Of a stretch of DNA of 64,000 nt, positions 44,425 through 57,930 are shown piece by piece (the first letter of the stretch is position 1; every line of letters starts with the position of its first letter). This stretch comes from Cellulomonas taurus (GTDB taxonomy: Bacteria > Actinomycetota > Actinomycetes > Actinomycetales > Cellulomonadaceae): positions 868,001-932,000 of the forward strand of contig NZ_CP051884.1 in NCBI RefSeq assembly GCF_012931845.1. The letters are read 5' to 3'. Below the pieces are notes generated by a model. The model saw only the letters and a list, made by a program, of their open reading frames with translations, did no database searches and was not told where the DNA came from. The position numbers were made by a program, and so were the translations under genes.

Positions 44425-45003
44425 GTGAGCACCGACGCCACCCAGCCCGAGCCGAACGGCACCGACCCCGAGTCCGTCGCCGCGGCACCGGACGCCGGGC
44501 AGCAGCCGGTCCCAGCACAGCAGACCGCCGAGCAGCGGCGCGCGGCGCGGGAGCGGGAGATCCTGGCCGCCACGGCCGCGCCGCAGACCGCGCCGGTGTT
44601 CCGCACCGCGCTGCGCGACACCCTCCTGCTGACCGGTGCCCTGGTGGTGCTCGGCGGCGGGATCGGCCTGGCGGTGGCCGGGACCCCCGGACTGTGGGGT
44701 GCGCTGATCGGCGCCGGTCTGGCCCTGGTCTTCTCCGGTGCCACGCCGCTGTCCATGCTGCTGACCGCCGGGTCCACCGTGCAGCGAATGACCGCCGTGG
44801 TGATGGTGACCTGGCTGGTCAAGGTGCTGCTGGTGATCGTGGTGCTGGTCGTGCTGCGCGGCCTCGACTTCTACGACCACCGGGTGTTCGGCATCGTCCT
44901 GCTGGTGGGTGTAGCCGCGTCGGCACTTCTCGATTACCGTGCAGTCGTGCGTCATCGCGTGCCCTACGTCACGCCCGATTCGCCCAACTCTGAGCAGATG
45001 TGA
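44425..45003 (+). CDS. AtpI-like membrane protein preceding the ATP synthase genes
   Basis: This 192-residue protein has an acidic, Pro/Ala-rich N-terminus (about 45 residues) and four predicted helices (TLLLTGALVVLGGGIGLAV, GLWGALIGAGLALVFSG, MVTWLVKVLLVIVVLVVL, VFGIVLLVGVAASALL). The position directly before atpB and the four-helix pattern match AtpI/UncI-type proteins that help assemble the c-ring. Sequence identity with them is low, so the assignment is mostly contextual. The start is GTG 44425. Confidence 0.75.
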   Translation: MSTDATQPEPNGTDPESVAAAPDAGQQPVPAQQTAEQRRAAREREILAATAAPQTAPVFRTALRDTLLLTGALVVLGGGIGLAVAGTPGLWGALIGAGLALVFSGATPLSMLLTAGSTVQRMTAVVMVTWLVKVLLVIVVLVVLRGLDFYDHRVFGIVLLVGVAASALLDYRAVVRHRVPYVTPDSPNSEQM

Positions 45004-45024
45004 TGTACGAGTCATCCTGTGAGT

Positions 45025-45030
45025 TAGGCT
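45025..45030 (+). promoter_or_regulatory. candidate -10 of the atp operon
   Basis: TAGGCT in GAGTTAGGCTGC lies about 65 bases before atpB in the only sizeable gap before the operon. No convincing -35 is seen. Confidence 0.35.
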
Positions 45031-45093
45031 GCACGACGTCCGACAGCCACTACGGTGCCGGCTGCGCCCCTTTGACCCCAGGAGCCTGAACCT

Positions 45094-45903
45094 TTGTTCA
45101 ACCTCGTGCCTTCAATGTTGTCCGCCGCGGGGGACGAGTCCGGCTTCCACGTGCCCACGATCGCGGAGTTCTTCCCCGACGCGATCCTGTTCGGAGGGAC
45201 CCCCTTCGAGCTGAACCGGATCATGATGGTCCGGATCATCGCGGCGATCGTGCTGTGCGGGCTGTTCCTGCTCGCCGCGCGTCGGGTGCGGTTGGTGCCG
45301 GGCCGTGGGCAGAACATCGCCGAGCTGGCACTCGACTTCGTCCGCGTCCAGATCGCCGAGGAGATCCTCGGCAAGCAGGGCGGCCGCAAGTACCTGCCGC
45401 TGCTGACCATCCTGTTCTTCACCGTGCTGGCGATGAACATCACCGGCGTCATCCCCGGCCTGAACATCGCCGGTAGCTCGGTGATCGGCCTGCCGCTGGT
45501 CCTCGCGATCATCAGCTGGATCGCCTTCATCATCGCGGGCATCAAGGCCCACGGCGTGACCGGCTACCTCAAGGAGTCGCTGTTCCCGGCCGGTGTCCCG
45601 TGGCCGGTGTACATCATCCTGACGCCGATCGAGCTCATCTCGACGTTCATCCTGCGGCCCGCCACGCTGACCATCCGTCTGCTGGTGAACATGATCTCCG
45701 GCCACCTGCTGCTGGTGCTGTGCTTCGCCGCGACGAACTTCCTGTTCTTCGAGGCGGCCTCGGCCCTCAAGGCGGTGGGTGTCGTCACCTTCGCCGCCGG
45801 CCTGGCGTTCACCCTGTTCGAGATCTTCATCGCCGCCCTGCAGGCGTACATCTTCACCCTGCTCAGCGCGGTGTACATCCAGCTGTCGGAGTCGCACCAC
45901 TGA
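45094..45903 (+). CDS. atpB: ATP synthase F0 subunit a
   Basis: This 269-residue membrane subunit forms the proton half-channels. The essential Arg lies in LRPATLTIRLLVNMISGH (helix 4 region), and the last helices contain FEIFIAALQAYIFTLLSAVYIQLS. The best start is TTG 45094, nine bases after CAGGAG; GTG 45106 is an alternative. It heads atpBEFHAGDC. Confidence 0.95.
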   Translation: MFNLVPSMLSAAGDESGFHVPTIAEFFPDAILFGGTPFELNRIMMVRIIAAIVLCGLFLLAARRVRLVPGRGQNIAELALDFVRVQIAEEILGKQGGRKYLPLLTILFFTVLAMNITGVIPGLNIAGSSVIGLPLVLAIISWIAFIIAGIKAHGVTGYLKESLFPAGVPWPVYIILTPIELISTFILRPATLTIRLLVNMISGHLLLVLCFAATNFLFFEAASALKAVGVVTFAAGLAFTLFEIFIAALQAYIFTLLSAVYIQLSESHH

Positions 45904-45953
45904 TCCGACCGCGCCTCACCCCCGAGGACAACCGGCCTCGGCCGGTCCCGTAG

Positions 45954-46775
<822 letters not shown>

Positions 46776-46776
<1 letters not shown>

Positions 46777-47591
46777 TGCGCGCGGCGAGCCAGGCATCCC
46801 TGACGGCGGCTGCCGAGCGTTTCGAGACGCTCTGGCAGCAGGTCGGCGCGGACGCGGCCCAGCTGGGCGCCCAGGTGTTGGCCGTCGCGGACGTGGTCCG
46901 TGCCAACGGTCAGCTCCGTCGCGCGCTCACCGACCCGGCCGCCCCCGGTGAGGCCAAGGCCGCACTGGTGACGACCCTGCTGGGCTCGTCGACCGACGGC
47001 CGCGTGGTCGACCTGCTCGCCGGTGTGGTCCGTTCGCGCTGGTCGCACGAGTCCGATCTCGCCGAGGCGCTCGAACAGCTCGGCCGTGAGGCAGTGCTGG
47101 CCGGGGCCGAGGCGGAGGGGGTGCTCGACACCGTCGAGGAAGACCTGTTCCGCACGCAGCGGTTCCTGGTCGCGCAGCGGGACGTCCGGGAGGCGCTCGT
47201 CGCCCGGGTGACCAACGCCGCTGCACGCGAGGAGCTGATCCGGCAGTTGTTCGGCCCCGCGGTGCACCCGCTGACGCTGATGCTGCTGGAGCGGATCACG
47301 CACCAGATCGATCGCGCCGGTTCGGTGTCGGCCGTCGGCGCTCTCGCGGACGCCGCCGCGCAGCGCCGGTCGCGCACCGTCGCCGTCGTCACCAGTTCCA
47401 CCCCGCTCACACGGGAGCAGGAGGACCGACTGCGGTCGGGCCTCGCCCGTGCCTACGGCCGCCAGGTACAGCTGAACATCACCGTGGACCCGTCGGTCCT
47501 CGGCGGGATGCGTGTGCAGGTCGGTCCGGACGTCATCGACGGCACCGTGTCGGCGCGAGTCGCCGACGCCCGCCGCCGTCTGGCCGGATGA
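46776..47591 (+). CDS. atpH: ATP synthase F1 subunit delta
   Basis: This 271-residue delta subunit links F1 to the b stalk. The N-terminal helical domain (SLTAAAERFETLWQQVGAD) and the C-terminal LTREQEDRLRSGLARAYGRQVQLNITVDPSVLGGMRVQVG motif (in order, near the end) are typical. It is longer than the E. coli protein (177 residues), as usual in actinobacteria, which have an N-terminal extension. A 60-base gap to atpA follows. Confidence 0.96.
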
Positions 47592-47651
47592 CCCGGCGCA
47601 ACCAAGACTTGACCGGTCGCACCCGCGCATCGGTCTCGACAGGAGAGAACA

Positions 47652-49280
<1,629 letters not shown>

Positions 49281-49282
49281 GC

Positions 49283-51725
<2,443 letters not shown>

Positions 51726-51726
<1 letters not shown>

Positions 51727-52013
51727 TGGCCAAGCAGCTGGAGGTCGACCTGGTCGGCACCGACGGGACCATCTGGTCCGGTGCCGCCCGGTCGGTCAGC
51801 GCGCCCGCGTCGGACGGCGAGATCGGCATCCTGCCCGGTCACACCCCGGTGCTCTCCGTGCTCGCGCACGGCCGGGTCCGGGTGACCGTCGAGGGCGCCG
51901 CCTCGGGTTCCGATCTGTCGTGGGTCGTCGAGGGCGGCTTCCTGTCCGTCGACGACGACCAGGTCACGGTGGTGGTGGACGGGCTCGACGAGTCCGCCAC
52001 CCCGGCCGCCTGA
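51726..52013 (+). CDS. atpC: ATP synthase F1 subunit epsilon
   Basis: This 95-residue protein has only the N-terminal beta-sandwich (LEVDLVGTDGTIWSG, DGEIGILPGHTPVLSVL, GGFLSVDDDQVTVVVD). The C-terminal helical arm of E. coli epsilon (139 residues in full) is missing or minimal, which is common in actinobacteria. It is the last atp gene. Confidence 0.96.
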
Positions 52014-52020
52014 TCCACCC

Positions 52021-52446
52021 GTGCACGGGGTCGGCTGGCTGCTCGCGCTGCTGGTGCTGGCCGCTCTCGTCGCGGTGGCCGGCGTGGCGCTGTCCCGCTG
52101 GCACACCCTGACCCGTCGGGTGGGTTCCTTCTCCTGTGCACTGCGCGCCGGGGGCCGTCAGGTCCCCGGCGTCGCGCATTACGGGGCGCGCAGCCTGTAC
52201 TGGTTCAAGCTCCGCTCGCTGTCCTTCCGGGCCACCCGCACCTGGACCCGCTCCGGGCTGAGCGTGCTCGAACGCACGCCGGTGCACCCCGACCGCCCGG
52301 GGTCGCCGTTGATGGTGCGCTGCCGGGTCGCGGGCGGGCCGGTCGGTCTGGAGGAGCAGGTGGAGCTGGTGATGTCCCGCGAGGCCTACGCTGGTCTGAC
52401 CTCCTGGCTGGAGGCCGGACCCTCCGCCCCGCACCTGGTGATCTGA
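52021..52446 (+). CDS. DUF2550 membrane-anchored protein
   Basis: This 141-residue protein has one N-terminal helix (WLLALLVLAALVAVAGVAL), then a soluble domain with VGSFSCALR, GVAHYGARSLYWFKLRSLS and WLEAGPSAPH, matching the DUF2550 proteins that follow atpC in actinobacteria. The function is unknown. It starts at GTG 52021, seven bases after atpC, and so belongs to the atp transcript. Confidence 0.85.
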   Translation: MHGVGWLLALLVLAALVAVAGVALSRWHTLTRRVGSFSCALRAGGRQVPGVAHYGARSLYWFKLRSLSFRATRTWTRSGLSVLERTPVHPDRPGSPLMVRCRVAGGPVGLEEQVELVMSREAYAGLTSWLEAGPSAPHLVI

Positions 52447-52458
52447 GTAAGGAAGTCC

Positions 52459-53154
52459 ATGCGTCTGCTCGTCGCCCGCTGTGCCGCCCGGTACAGCGGC
52501 CGCCTGAACGCCCACCTGCCGCTGGCCACCCGGCTGGTGGTGGTCAAGGCCGACGGTTCGGTGCTGCTGCACTCCGACGGCGGGTCGTACAAGCCGCTGA
52601 ACTGGATGAGCCCGCCGTGCACGCTGCGGACCGCCCCCGCCGAGGGTGAGGCGGTGGAGCGCGGCGTCGAGCAGGTGTGGACGGTGCAGCACACCAAGAG
52701 CGACGACCGCCTGGTGATCGAGATCCACGAGGTGCTGCACGACTCCGAACACGACCTCGGTGTCGACCCGGGTCTGATCAAGGACGGGGTCGAAGCACAC
52801 CTGCAGGAACTGATGGCCGCCCAGATCGAGGTGCTCGGCACCGGGCACACCCTGGTGCGCCGGGAGTACCCGACCGCCATCGGGCCGGTCGACATCCTGG
52901 CCAAGGACCCCGGCGGCGGCACGATCGCCGTCGAGATCAAGCGCCGCGGCGACATCGACGGCGTGGAGCAGCTCACCCGCTACCTCGAGCTGCTGAACCG
53001 GGACCCGCTGCTGGCCCCGGTGCGGGGCGTGTTCGCCGCACAGGAGATCAAGCCGCAGGCCCGGGTGCTGGCCACCGACCGGGGGATCAGCTGCCTGGTG
53101 CTGGACTACGACGCGATGCGCGGCGTCGACGACGTGGACTCCCGGTTGTTCTGA
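52459..53154 (+). CDS. nucS: endonuclease NucS (EndoMS), mismatch repair
   Basis: This 231-residue protein has an N-terminal DNA-binding domain ([21 protein letters not shown]) and a RecB-like nuclease domain with [31 protein letters not shown] (Asp, Glu, Lys of the active site) and [14 protein letters not shown]. It cuts both strands at mismatches in actinobacteria and archaea that lack MutS/MutL. AAGGAA precedes the ATG. It follows DUF2550, as is usual. Confidence 0.96.
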   Translation: MRLLVARCAARYSGRLNAHLPLATRLVVVKADGSVLLHSDGGSYKPLNWMSPPCTLRTAPAEGEAVERGVEQVWTVQHTKSDDRLVIEIHEVLHDSEHDLGVDPGLIKDGVEAHLQELMAAQIEVLGTGHTLVRREYPTAIGPVDILAKDPGGGTIAVEIKRRGDIDGVEQLTRYLELLNRDPLLAPVRGVFAAQEIKPQARVLATDRGISCLVLDYDAMRGVDDVDSRLF

Positions 53155-53215
53155 CCTGCACACCCGTGACCTCCGGCCATGGCCCCGCGCCGACCGGTGG
53201 GGCCACAATGGCACG

Positions 53216-54487
53216 GTGAGCGAGCACACCCCGACAGTCCTGCGTGGCGAGGTCGTCACCCCCACCGAGGTCATCACCGACGGCGTCGTGGTGCTGACCG
53301 GCGACGTGATCGCCTGGGTCGGACCGGTGACGGCGCTGCCCAGCCAGTGGCGGGACGACCTGCCGGACGACCCGACGCCGGGCACCACGGTGCTGCCCGG
53401 CCTGATCGACATCCACGACCACGGCGGCGGCGGGGAATCGTTCCCGGACGCCACCAGCGTCGAGCAGGCCAGGACCGCCGCCCGCGAGCACCTGCGGCAC
53501 GGCACCACCGGTCTGGTCGCGTCCCTGGTCACCGCGCCCCGGGACGTGCTGCTGGCCCGCGCGGCGCTGCTGGCGGACCTGGTCGACGGCGGTGACCTGA
53601 TCGGCATCCACGCCGAGGGCCCGTTCCTGTCGGCGGACCGGTGCGGCGCGCAGAACCCCGGCGACATGCTCACCGGCGACCCGGAGCTGGTGGCCGAACT
53701 CTCGGCGGCCGCCCGTGGCCACCTGGTCACCATGACCATCGCCCCCGAGGTGCCCGGCGTCGCGGACGGTGGCCCCGGCCGCCCGGACGCGATCGCCGCC
53801 CTGGTCGCCGCCGGCACCGTGCCCTCCATCGGGCACACCGACGCGCACGCCCCCGTGGTGGAGGCCGCGATCGAACGCGGCCGCGCCCTGCTGGCCGGCG
53901 GTGCTCGGGCCGAGGCCGTCGGTGGCGGAGCGCAGCCCGGCCGCTCGCCGCGCCTGACCGCGACCCACCTGTTCAACGGCATGCGCCCCCTGCACCACCG
54001 CGACCCAGGACCGATCGCCGCCTGTCTGGCCGCGGCTGCCCGGGGCGATCTGGTGGTCGAGCTGATCGGTGACGGCACCCACCTGGATCCGCACACCGTC
54101 CGCAGCATCTTCGACCTGGTCGGGCCGGAGCAGATCATGCTGGTCACCGATGCGATGGCGGCTGCCGGGATGCCGGACGGTGACTATCGACTCGGGCCGA
54201 TGGCGGTCCGGGTCGGCGGGGGAGTGGCCCGGCTGATCGAGGCCGACGGCAGCGCGGGGGCGATCGCCGGTGGCACCGCGCACCTGATCGACGTCGTGCG
54301 CGCCACCGTGGACGCCGGGGTCGGGCTGCTCGCCGCGGTCCGGTCCGCCGCCACCACCCCGGCGGCGGTGCTGGGCCGGGCGGACCTGGGAGCGCTGATC
54401 GCCGGTCGGCGGGGCGACGTCCTGGTCACCGACGCGGAGCTGGCGCCGGTCGCGGTGTACCGGGCCGGGGTGTTGGTCGAGGACTGA
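53216..54487 (+). CDS. nagA: N-acetylglucosamine-6-phosphate deacetylase
   Basis: This 423-residue amidohydrolase removes acetate from GlcNAc-6-phosphate in amino-sugar use and wall recycling. LPGLIDIHDHGGGG, HAEGPFLS (metal Glu), PSIGHTDA, ATHLFNGMRPL and the catalytic Asp in LVTDAMAAAGMPDG are all present. The start is GTG 53216, with CACAAT six bases before it (leaderless). No nagB is adjacent. Confidence 0.95.
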   Translation: MSEHTPTVLRGEVVTPTEVITDGVVVLTGDVIAWVGPVTALPSQWRDDLPDDPTPGTTVLPGLIDIHDHGGGGESFPDATSVEQARTAAREHLRHGTTGLVASLVTAPRDVLLARAALLADLVDGGDLIGIHAEGPFLSADRCGAQNPGDMLTGDPELVAELSAAARGHLVTMTIAPEVPGVADGGPGRPDAIAALVAAGTVPSIGHTDAHAPVVEAAIERGRALLAGGARAEAVGGGAQPGRSPRLTATHLFNGMRPLHHRDPGPIAACLAAAARGDLVVELIGDGTHLDPHTVRSIFDLVGPEQIMLVTDAMAAAGMPDGDYRLGPMAVRVGGGVARLIEADGSAGAIAGGTAHLIDVVRATVDAGVGLLAAVRSAATTPAAVLGRADLGALIAGRRGDVLVTDAELAPVAVYRAGVLVED

Positions 54488-54505
54488 CCCGGCAGCCTGA
54501 CCCGC

Positions 54506-55750
54506 TCAGGCGTCGGCCGGCGAGGGAACGTCCCGGCCGTGGACGCACCGGTCCGCTGACTCGCGCCCGAGCACGATCAGTGCGGCACACCCCGTGGCGC
54601 CGGCGATGATCGCTGCCAGTAGCCACGTGGCCCGGGACGCCCCGAGCGTTGACTGCAGCCACGGCGCGGCCAGATACCCGAACGGGATGAGTCCGAACGA
54701 TCCCACGTAGTCGAAAGACGAGACCCGGCCCAAGATGTCCGCGGGTACGCCGGTCTGCAGGGCGGTCGTCCACCAGATGCCGGCAAGGTCGAGAGCCGCG
54801 CCCGCGATCCCGGCTGTCACCATCAGGATGGGGAGAGAGGCGTTCGACGCCACTGCCGTCAGCGGCACCACGGTGACCGACTGGGCCAGGACGGACGCGA
54901 CGGTGAGGTTCCTCGGCTTCCATCGCAACCCAGCGACGGACCCGAGCAGGTAGCCGACGGCCATCGTCGACCCCACGAGCCCCCATGAGCGGGACGTGCC
55001 ACCGTTCGCCACGACAGTCGCCGGTGCGAGCACCCCGAAGCCCGCGGTCCACGCGAGCAGGGCGAGCGAGAATGCGGGGATGCACACCAGCAACCAGGTG
55101 CGTCGGCGGACTTCGCGCCAGCCTGCCGCGAGCTGCCGCCACGTCCCCGAACTCGTCGCTGCCGAACCGACGATCGGGACCGTCATCAGCACCAACGTCG
55201 AGATCAGTGCACTCGCCGAGTCGATGGCGATGACCCAACCCGAACCGGCCGCAGCGACGACCAGACCTCCCGCGGCCGGGCCGATGACCGAGCTCGCGTT
55301 GCGGACGACCCGCATGAGTGCCTGTGCCGGTTGAATCAAGTCAGCCGGGACGAGCGCCGGCGTGGTGGCGTAGATGGATGAGGCTGCCAGCGCCTGCGCG
55401 GAACCCAGGACGAGCACGGCGCACACCAGGAGGACGAGCGTGGCGTGATCGGTCAACAGCGCCGCCGCGACGCAAGCCTGCACTGCGGCGCCGACCGCGC
55501 TGCAGATGACCATGATCGTTCGACGGTGGTAGCGATCGGCGAACACACCCCCGATCAACCCGAACACCACCGACGGTAGGGCGCGCGCACCGAGGAGCGT
55601 TCCGGCGCCTCCGATCCCGTAGTCCGATCCCAACATCGCGAAGAGCAATGCGACCGTGGTGCCGGCCGAGCCCCACCACACCAACGCTTGAGCCGCGAAG
55701 AAGCGCATGAACGCTCGGTGGGCGGCCAGCGCGCGCAGATCGGTGATCAT
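54506..55750 (-). CDS. MFS transporter of the QueC islet
   Basis: This 414-residue protein has 12 predicted helices and resembles the DHA3/EntS-like exporters: FMRFFAAQALVWWGSAGTTVALLFAML, GLIGGVFADRYHRRTIM (loop 2-3 motif) and ALMRVVRNASSVIGPAAGGLVV. ATG 55750 has GGGAGGT three bases upstream; the longer upstream frame runs through the QueC-like gene. It lies downstream of the QueC-like gene, separated by a 13-bp hairpin, and converges on nagA. Base composition looks less GC-rich than the surroundings. The two genes may make and export, or resist, one compound. Confidence 0.85.
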   Translation of the reverse strand: MITDLRALAAHRAFMRFFAAQALVWWGSAGTTVALLFAMLGSDYGIGGAGTLLGARALPSVVFGLIGGVFADRYHRRTIMVICSAVGAAVQACVAAALLTDHATLVLLVCAVLVLGSAQALAASSIYATTPALVPADLIQPAQALMRVVRNASSVIGPAAGGLVVAAAGSGWVIAIDSASALISTLVLMTVPIVGSAATSSGTWRQLAAGWREVRRRTWLLVCIPAFSLALLAWTAGFGVLAPATVVANGGTSRSWGLVGSTMAVGYLLGSVAGLRWKPRNLTVASVLAQSVTVVPLTAVASNASLPILMVTAGIAGAALDLAGIWWTTALQTGVPADILGRVSSFDYVGSFGLIPFGYLAAPWLQSTLGASRATWLLAAIIAGATGCAALIVLGRESADRCVHGRDVPSPADA

Positions 55751-55768
55751 CACACCTCCCGTGAAGAT

Positions 55769-55808
55769 CGGAGGGGTGGGCCCTCGCGGATGTATGCCCA
55801 CCCCTCCG
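55769..55808 (-). promoter_or_regulatory. 13-bp hairpin between the QueC-like and MFS genes
   Basis: On the minus strand CGGAGGGGTGGGC and GCCCACCCCTCCG (positions 55808-55796 and 55781-55769) pair perfectly around a 14-base loop. The 3' arm ends nine bases before the GGGAGGT of the MFS gene. It could be a terminator, an attenuator or a structure controlling MFS translation. Confidence 0.6.
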
Positions 55809-55824
55809 GTGCGTTCGGCTGCGG

Positions 55825-56490
55825 TCAGACGATGGCTACCGGCGTCTCGCGTCCGAGCCCCGCGTACTCGGTGGTATCGACCAGGCCGGCACCGGCGAAC
55901 GCCCGGCGACGGATGCCGCAGGCGAGACACTCTCCGCAGTGGGTCGTGGAGCCCTCGGTGCACGACCACGTGGCCGCCAGATCGACGCCGAGCTCGACGC
56001 CACGCGCGAACACCTCGGACTTCTCCATGCCGAGCATCGGTGTCAGGACGGCGAAGTCCTCGCCGAGATCGATCGAGATCGCGCGGGAGAGCGTCGCGAA
56101 GAACTCCGCGCAGTTGTCGCGGAACATGGTGTCGCCCTTGTGTACGCCGTAGTACAAGGTGCGAGCGCCCATCGAAGCGGCCACCGAGGCGACAATGCTC
56201 AGTGCGACCCCCGAGCCGAACGGCTCGGTGACACGGCACATCATCGGGGCGCGCAGGACGGCGGGGAGGGGCTTCCGGTAGATGTCCCGCAGGCCCTGCG
56301 ACAAGTCGATGGTGTGCAGCTCCGCGCCGACGGCGGCCGCCTGCGCGGCGGCGCGCGGTGCGTCCGCGGGGGACTCGAGCTCGCCGAGATTCAAGTGGAT
56401 CGGGAGCGGACGCTCTCCGCGGGCGTACAGATCGTGCAGGAGCACCGCGGAATCGGGGCCTCCGGAGACGAGGACAGCGCTGTGCGACAT
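55825..56490 (-). CDS. QueC-like 7-cyano-7-deazaguanine synthase homologue
   Basis: This 221-residue ATP-pyrophosphatase has the PP-loop SGGPDSAVLL (residues 9-18; Ser-Gly-Gly-x-Asp-Ser) and a C-terminal zinc site C177-x7-C185-x2-C188-x2-C191 in CTEGSTTHCGECLACGIRRRAF, both as in QueC. QueC makes preQ0 from carboxy-deazaguanine. No queD, queE or folE is near, so a role in queuosine synthesis is not shown; QueC-like proteins also serve in natural-product and defence systems. The start is ATG 56490 with AAGGGAA; an upstream ATG (56508) has no ribosome binding site. It is paired with the MFS gene. Confidence 0.82.
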   Translation of the reverse strand: MSHSAVLVSGGPDSAVLLHDLYARGERPLPIHLNLGELESPADAPRAAAQAAAVGAELHTIDLSQGLRDIYRKPLPAVLRAPMMCRVTEPFGSGVALSIVASVAASMGARTLYYGVHKGDTMFRDNCAEFFATLSRAISIDLGEDFAVLTPMLGMEKSEVFARGVELGVDLAATWSCTEGSTTHCGECLACGIRRRAFAGAGLVDTTEYAGLGRETPVAIV

Positions 56491-56842
56491 CGAGCTTCCC
56501 TTCTTCACTCGTGGGTGTGACAGGCAGTCACGCTAGATGTCACTCGTTTGGCGCAATGGGACCTCGGCCTCTGGCGCTGGTGGCGGCACTCCCGGAGCAC
56601 TCTCGGAGAAGCCGGAAGCCTCGGTCGGCGTGGTGCTGTCGCGACGGCGGCGGTTCGCGGCGAAGTCGAACCGTTTCGCCTACCGGACTGCGTCGTACCG
56701 CTCCACGCCGCTCAGTCCGTTATCGAAGCGTTTCCGCGCAGCGCTGGACCTCGGATAAATTCGGCGGCTAGAGTAACGCCGCGCGAAGCGCTTCGACTCT
56801 CCAACGACGGAGGGCCGTGCCGTCGAGGATGAGGGCAGTGAC
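56491..56842. promoter_or_regulatory. regulatory region before the second LacI gene, with three operator-like sites
   Basis: CGAAGCGCTTCG (56784-56795) is a perfect LacI-type palindrome just after a -10 TAGAGT (56769-56774) and a -35-like TGGACC (56745-56750, 18-base spacer). Weaker sites are CGAAGCGTTTCCG (56724-56736) and CGAACCGTTTCG (56667-56678). The remainder (56521-56660) shows no gene that I can support. Confidence 0.6.
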
Positions 56843-57919
56843 GTGGTGGTGACGATGCAGGACGTGGCGCGGCACGCGGGTGTCGCCCTGTCCACCGTCT
56901 CGGCCACCCTGACCGCCGCCCGACCGGTCTCCGCGGACACCCGCGCCCGGGTCGAGGCATCGATGGCGGTCCTCGGGTACCGGCCCAATGCGCTCGCCCG
57001 AGGTCTGGCCACCAAGCGCAGCCGGGTGCTCGCGCTGGCCTTCCCGATGGGACCGGCCGGGCTGTCCCGCACGTCGGCCGAGTTCGTGCTGGGAGCCACC
57101 GAGGCCGCTCAGGATCGTGGTTACCAGCTGGTGCTCTGGCCCTTCGCAGCTGACGCCGCCGGGGCGCTGCTGGACGTCGCGCGGCAGGGGCTGGCGGACG
57201 GTGTGCTGCTGATGGAGGTCGGGCTCGCCGATCCGCGGGTGTCGGCGCTGCTGGCGGCAGGGATCCCGCTGACGTTGATCGGCCGCACCGCGCAGGACGG
57301 CCTGCCGGTGGTGGATGTCGATTTCGACGCCACCCTGACGGCCGCGGTGCAGCACCTGGCCGGTCTCGGCCACCGCCGGATCGCGCTGGTCAACCACGAC
57401 GCGCACCGGGTCGCCGACGGTCACGGGCCCACGGTGCGGGCGGGCCGCGCCTTCCATCGGGTGAGCGCGTCGCTCGGGCTCGATGTCCGGGAGCTGTTCG
57501 CGGCGGAGTCGGTGGCCGGTGGCCGCCTCGCCGCCGAGGACCTGCTCGACGTGCCCGAGGCGCCGACCGCCGTGATCGTGATGAACGAGGAGGCGGCGTT
57601 CGGGCTGGCCGCCGAGTTCGCCGCCCGCGGTGTGCGCATCCCGGCCGATCTGTCGGTGGCCGCGGTGGTCTCCACCCCCGCGGTCGCCGGGCAGACGGTG
57701 CCGCCCCTGACCACCTGGCACGCGCCGGGCGCCGACCTCGGCCGGGCAGGGGTCGACACCCTGCTGACCGTGCTGGACACCGGCGAGGTGCCGGAACCGG
57801 TGCTGATCGGCTGCGGGCTGGTCGACCTCGGCAGCACCGGCCCGGCCACCGGACCCGCGCACGCACCCCAGACCCCCGGTGAGTCACCGGCGCACGACAA
57901 CCCAGCAGTCACTCGATGA
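56843..57919 (+). CDS. LacI-family regulator of the adjacent sugar importers
   Basis: This 358-residue protein has the usual N-terminal helix-turn-helix and hinge (MQDVARHAGVALSTVSATLTAARPVS, LARGLATKRS) and a periplasmic-binding-protein-like domain. Two GTG codons (56843, 56846) and ATG 56855 are possible starts; GTG 56843 is listed. The C-terminus has a Pro/Ala-rich extension of about 20 residues. It is followed by a binding protein and two permeases on the same strand, and the CGAAGCGCTTCG site before it recurs before the next importer at 61500. The ligand is unknown. Confidence 0.9.
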   Translation: MVVTMQDVARHAGVALSTVSATLTAARPVSADTRARVEASMAVLGYRPNALARGLATKRSRVLALAFPMGPAGLSRTSAEFVLGATEAAQDRGYQLVLWPFAADAAGALLDVARQGLADGVLLMEVGLADPRVSALLAAGIPLTLIGRTAQDGLPVVDVDFDATLTAAVQHLAGLGHRRIALVNHDAHRVADGHGPTVRAGRAFHRVSASLGLDVRELFAAESVAGGRLAAEDLLDVPEAPTAVIVMNEEAAFGLAAEFAARGVRIPADLSVAAVVSTPAVAGQTVPPLTTWHAPGADLGRAGVDTLLTVLDTGEVPEPVLIGCGLVDLGSTGPATGPAHAPQTPGESPAHDNPAVTR

Positions 57920-57930
57920 GGAGGAACGAC

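Noticed and set aside
56537-56758. Possible 73-codon gene before the second LacI gene
   Set aside because: No ribosome binding site, no similarity, and it overlaps operator and promoter elements.
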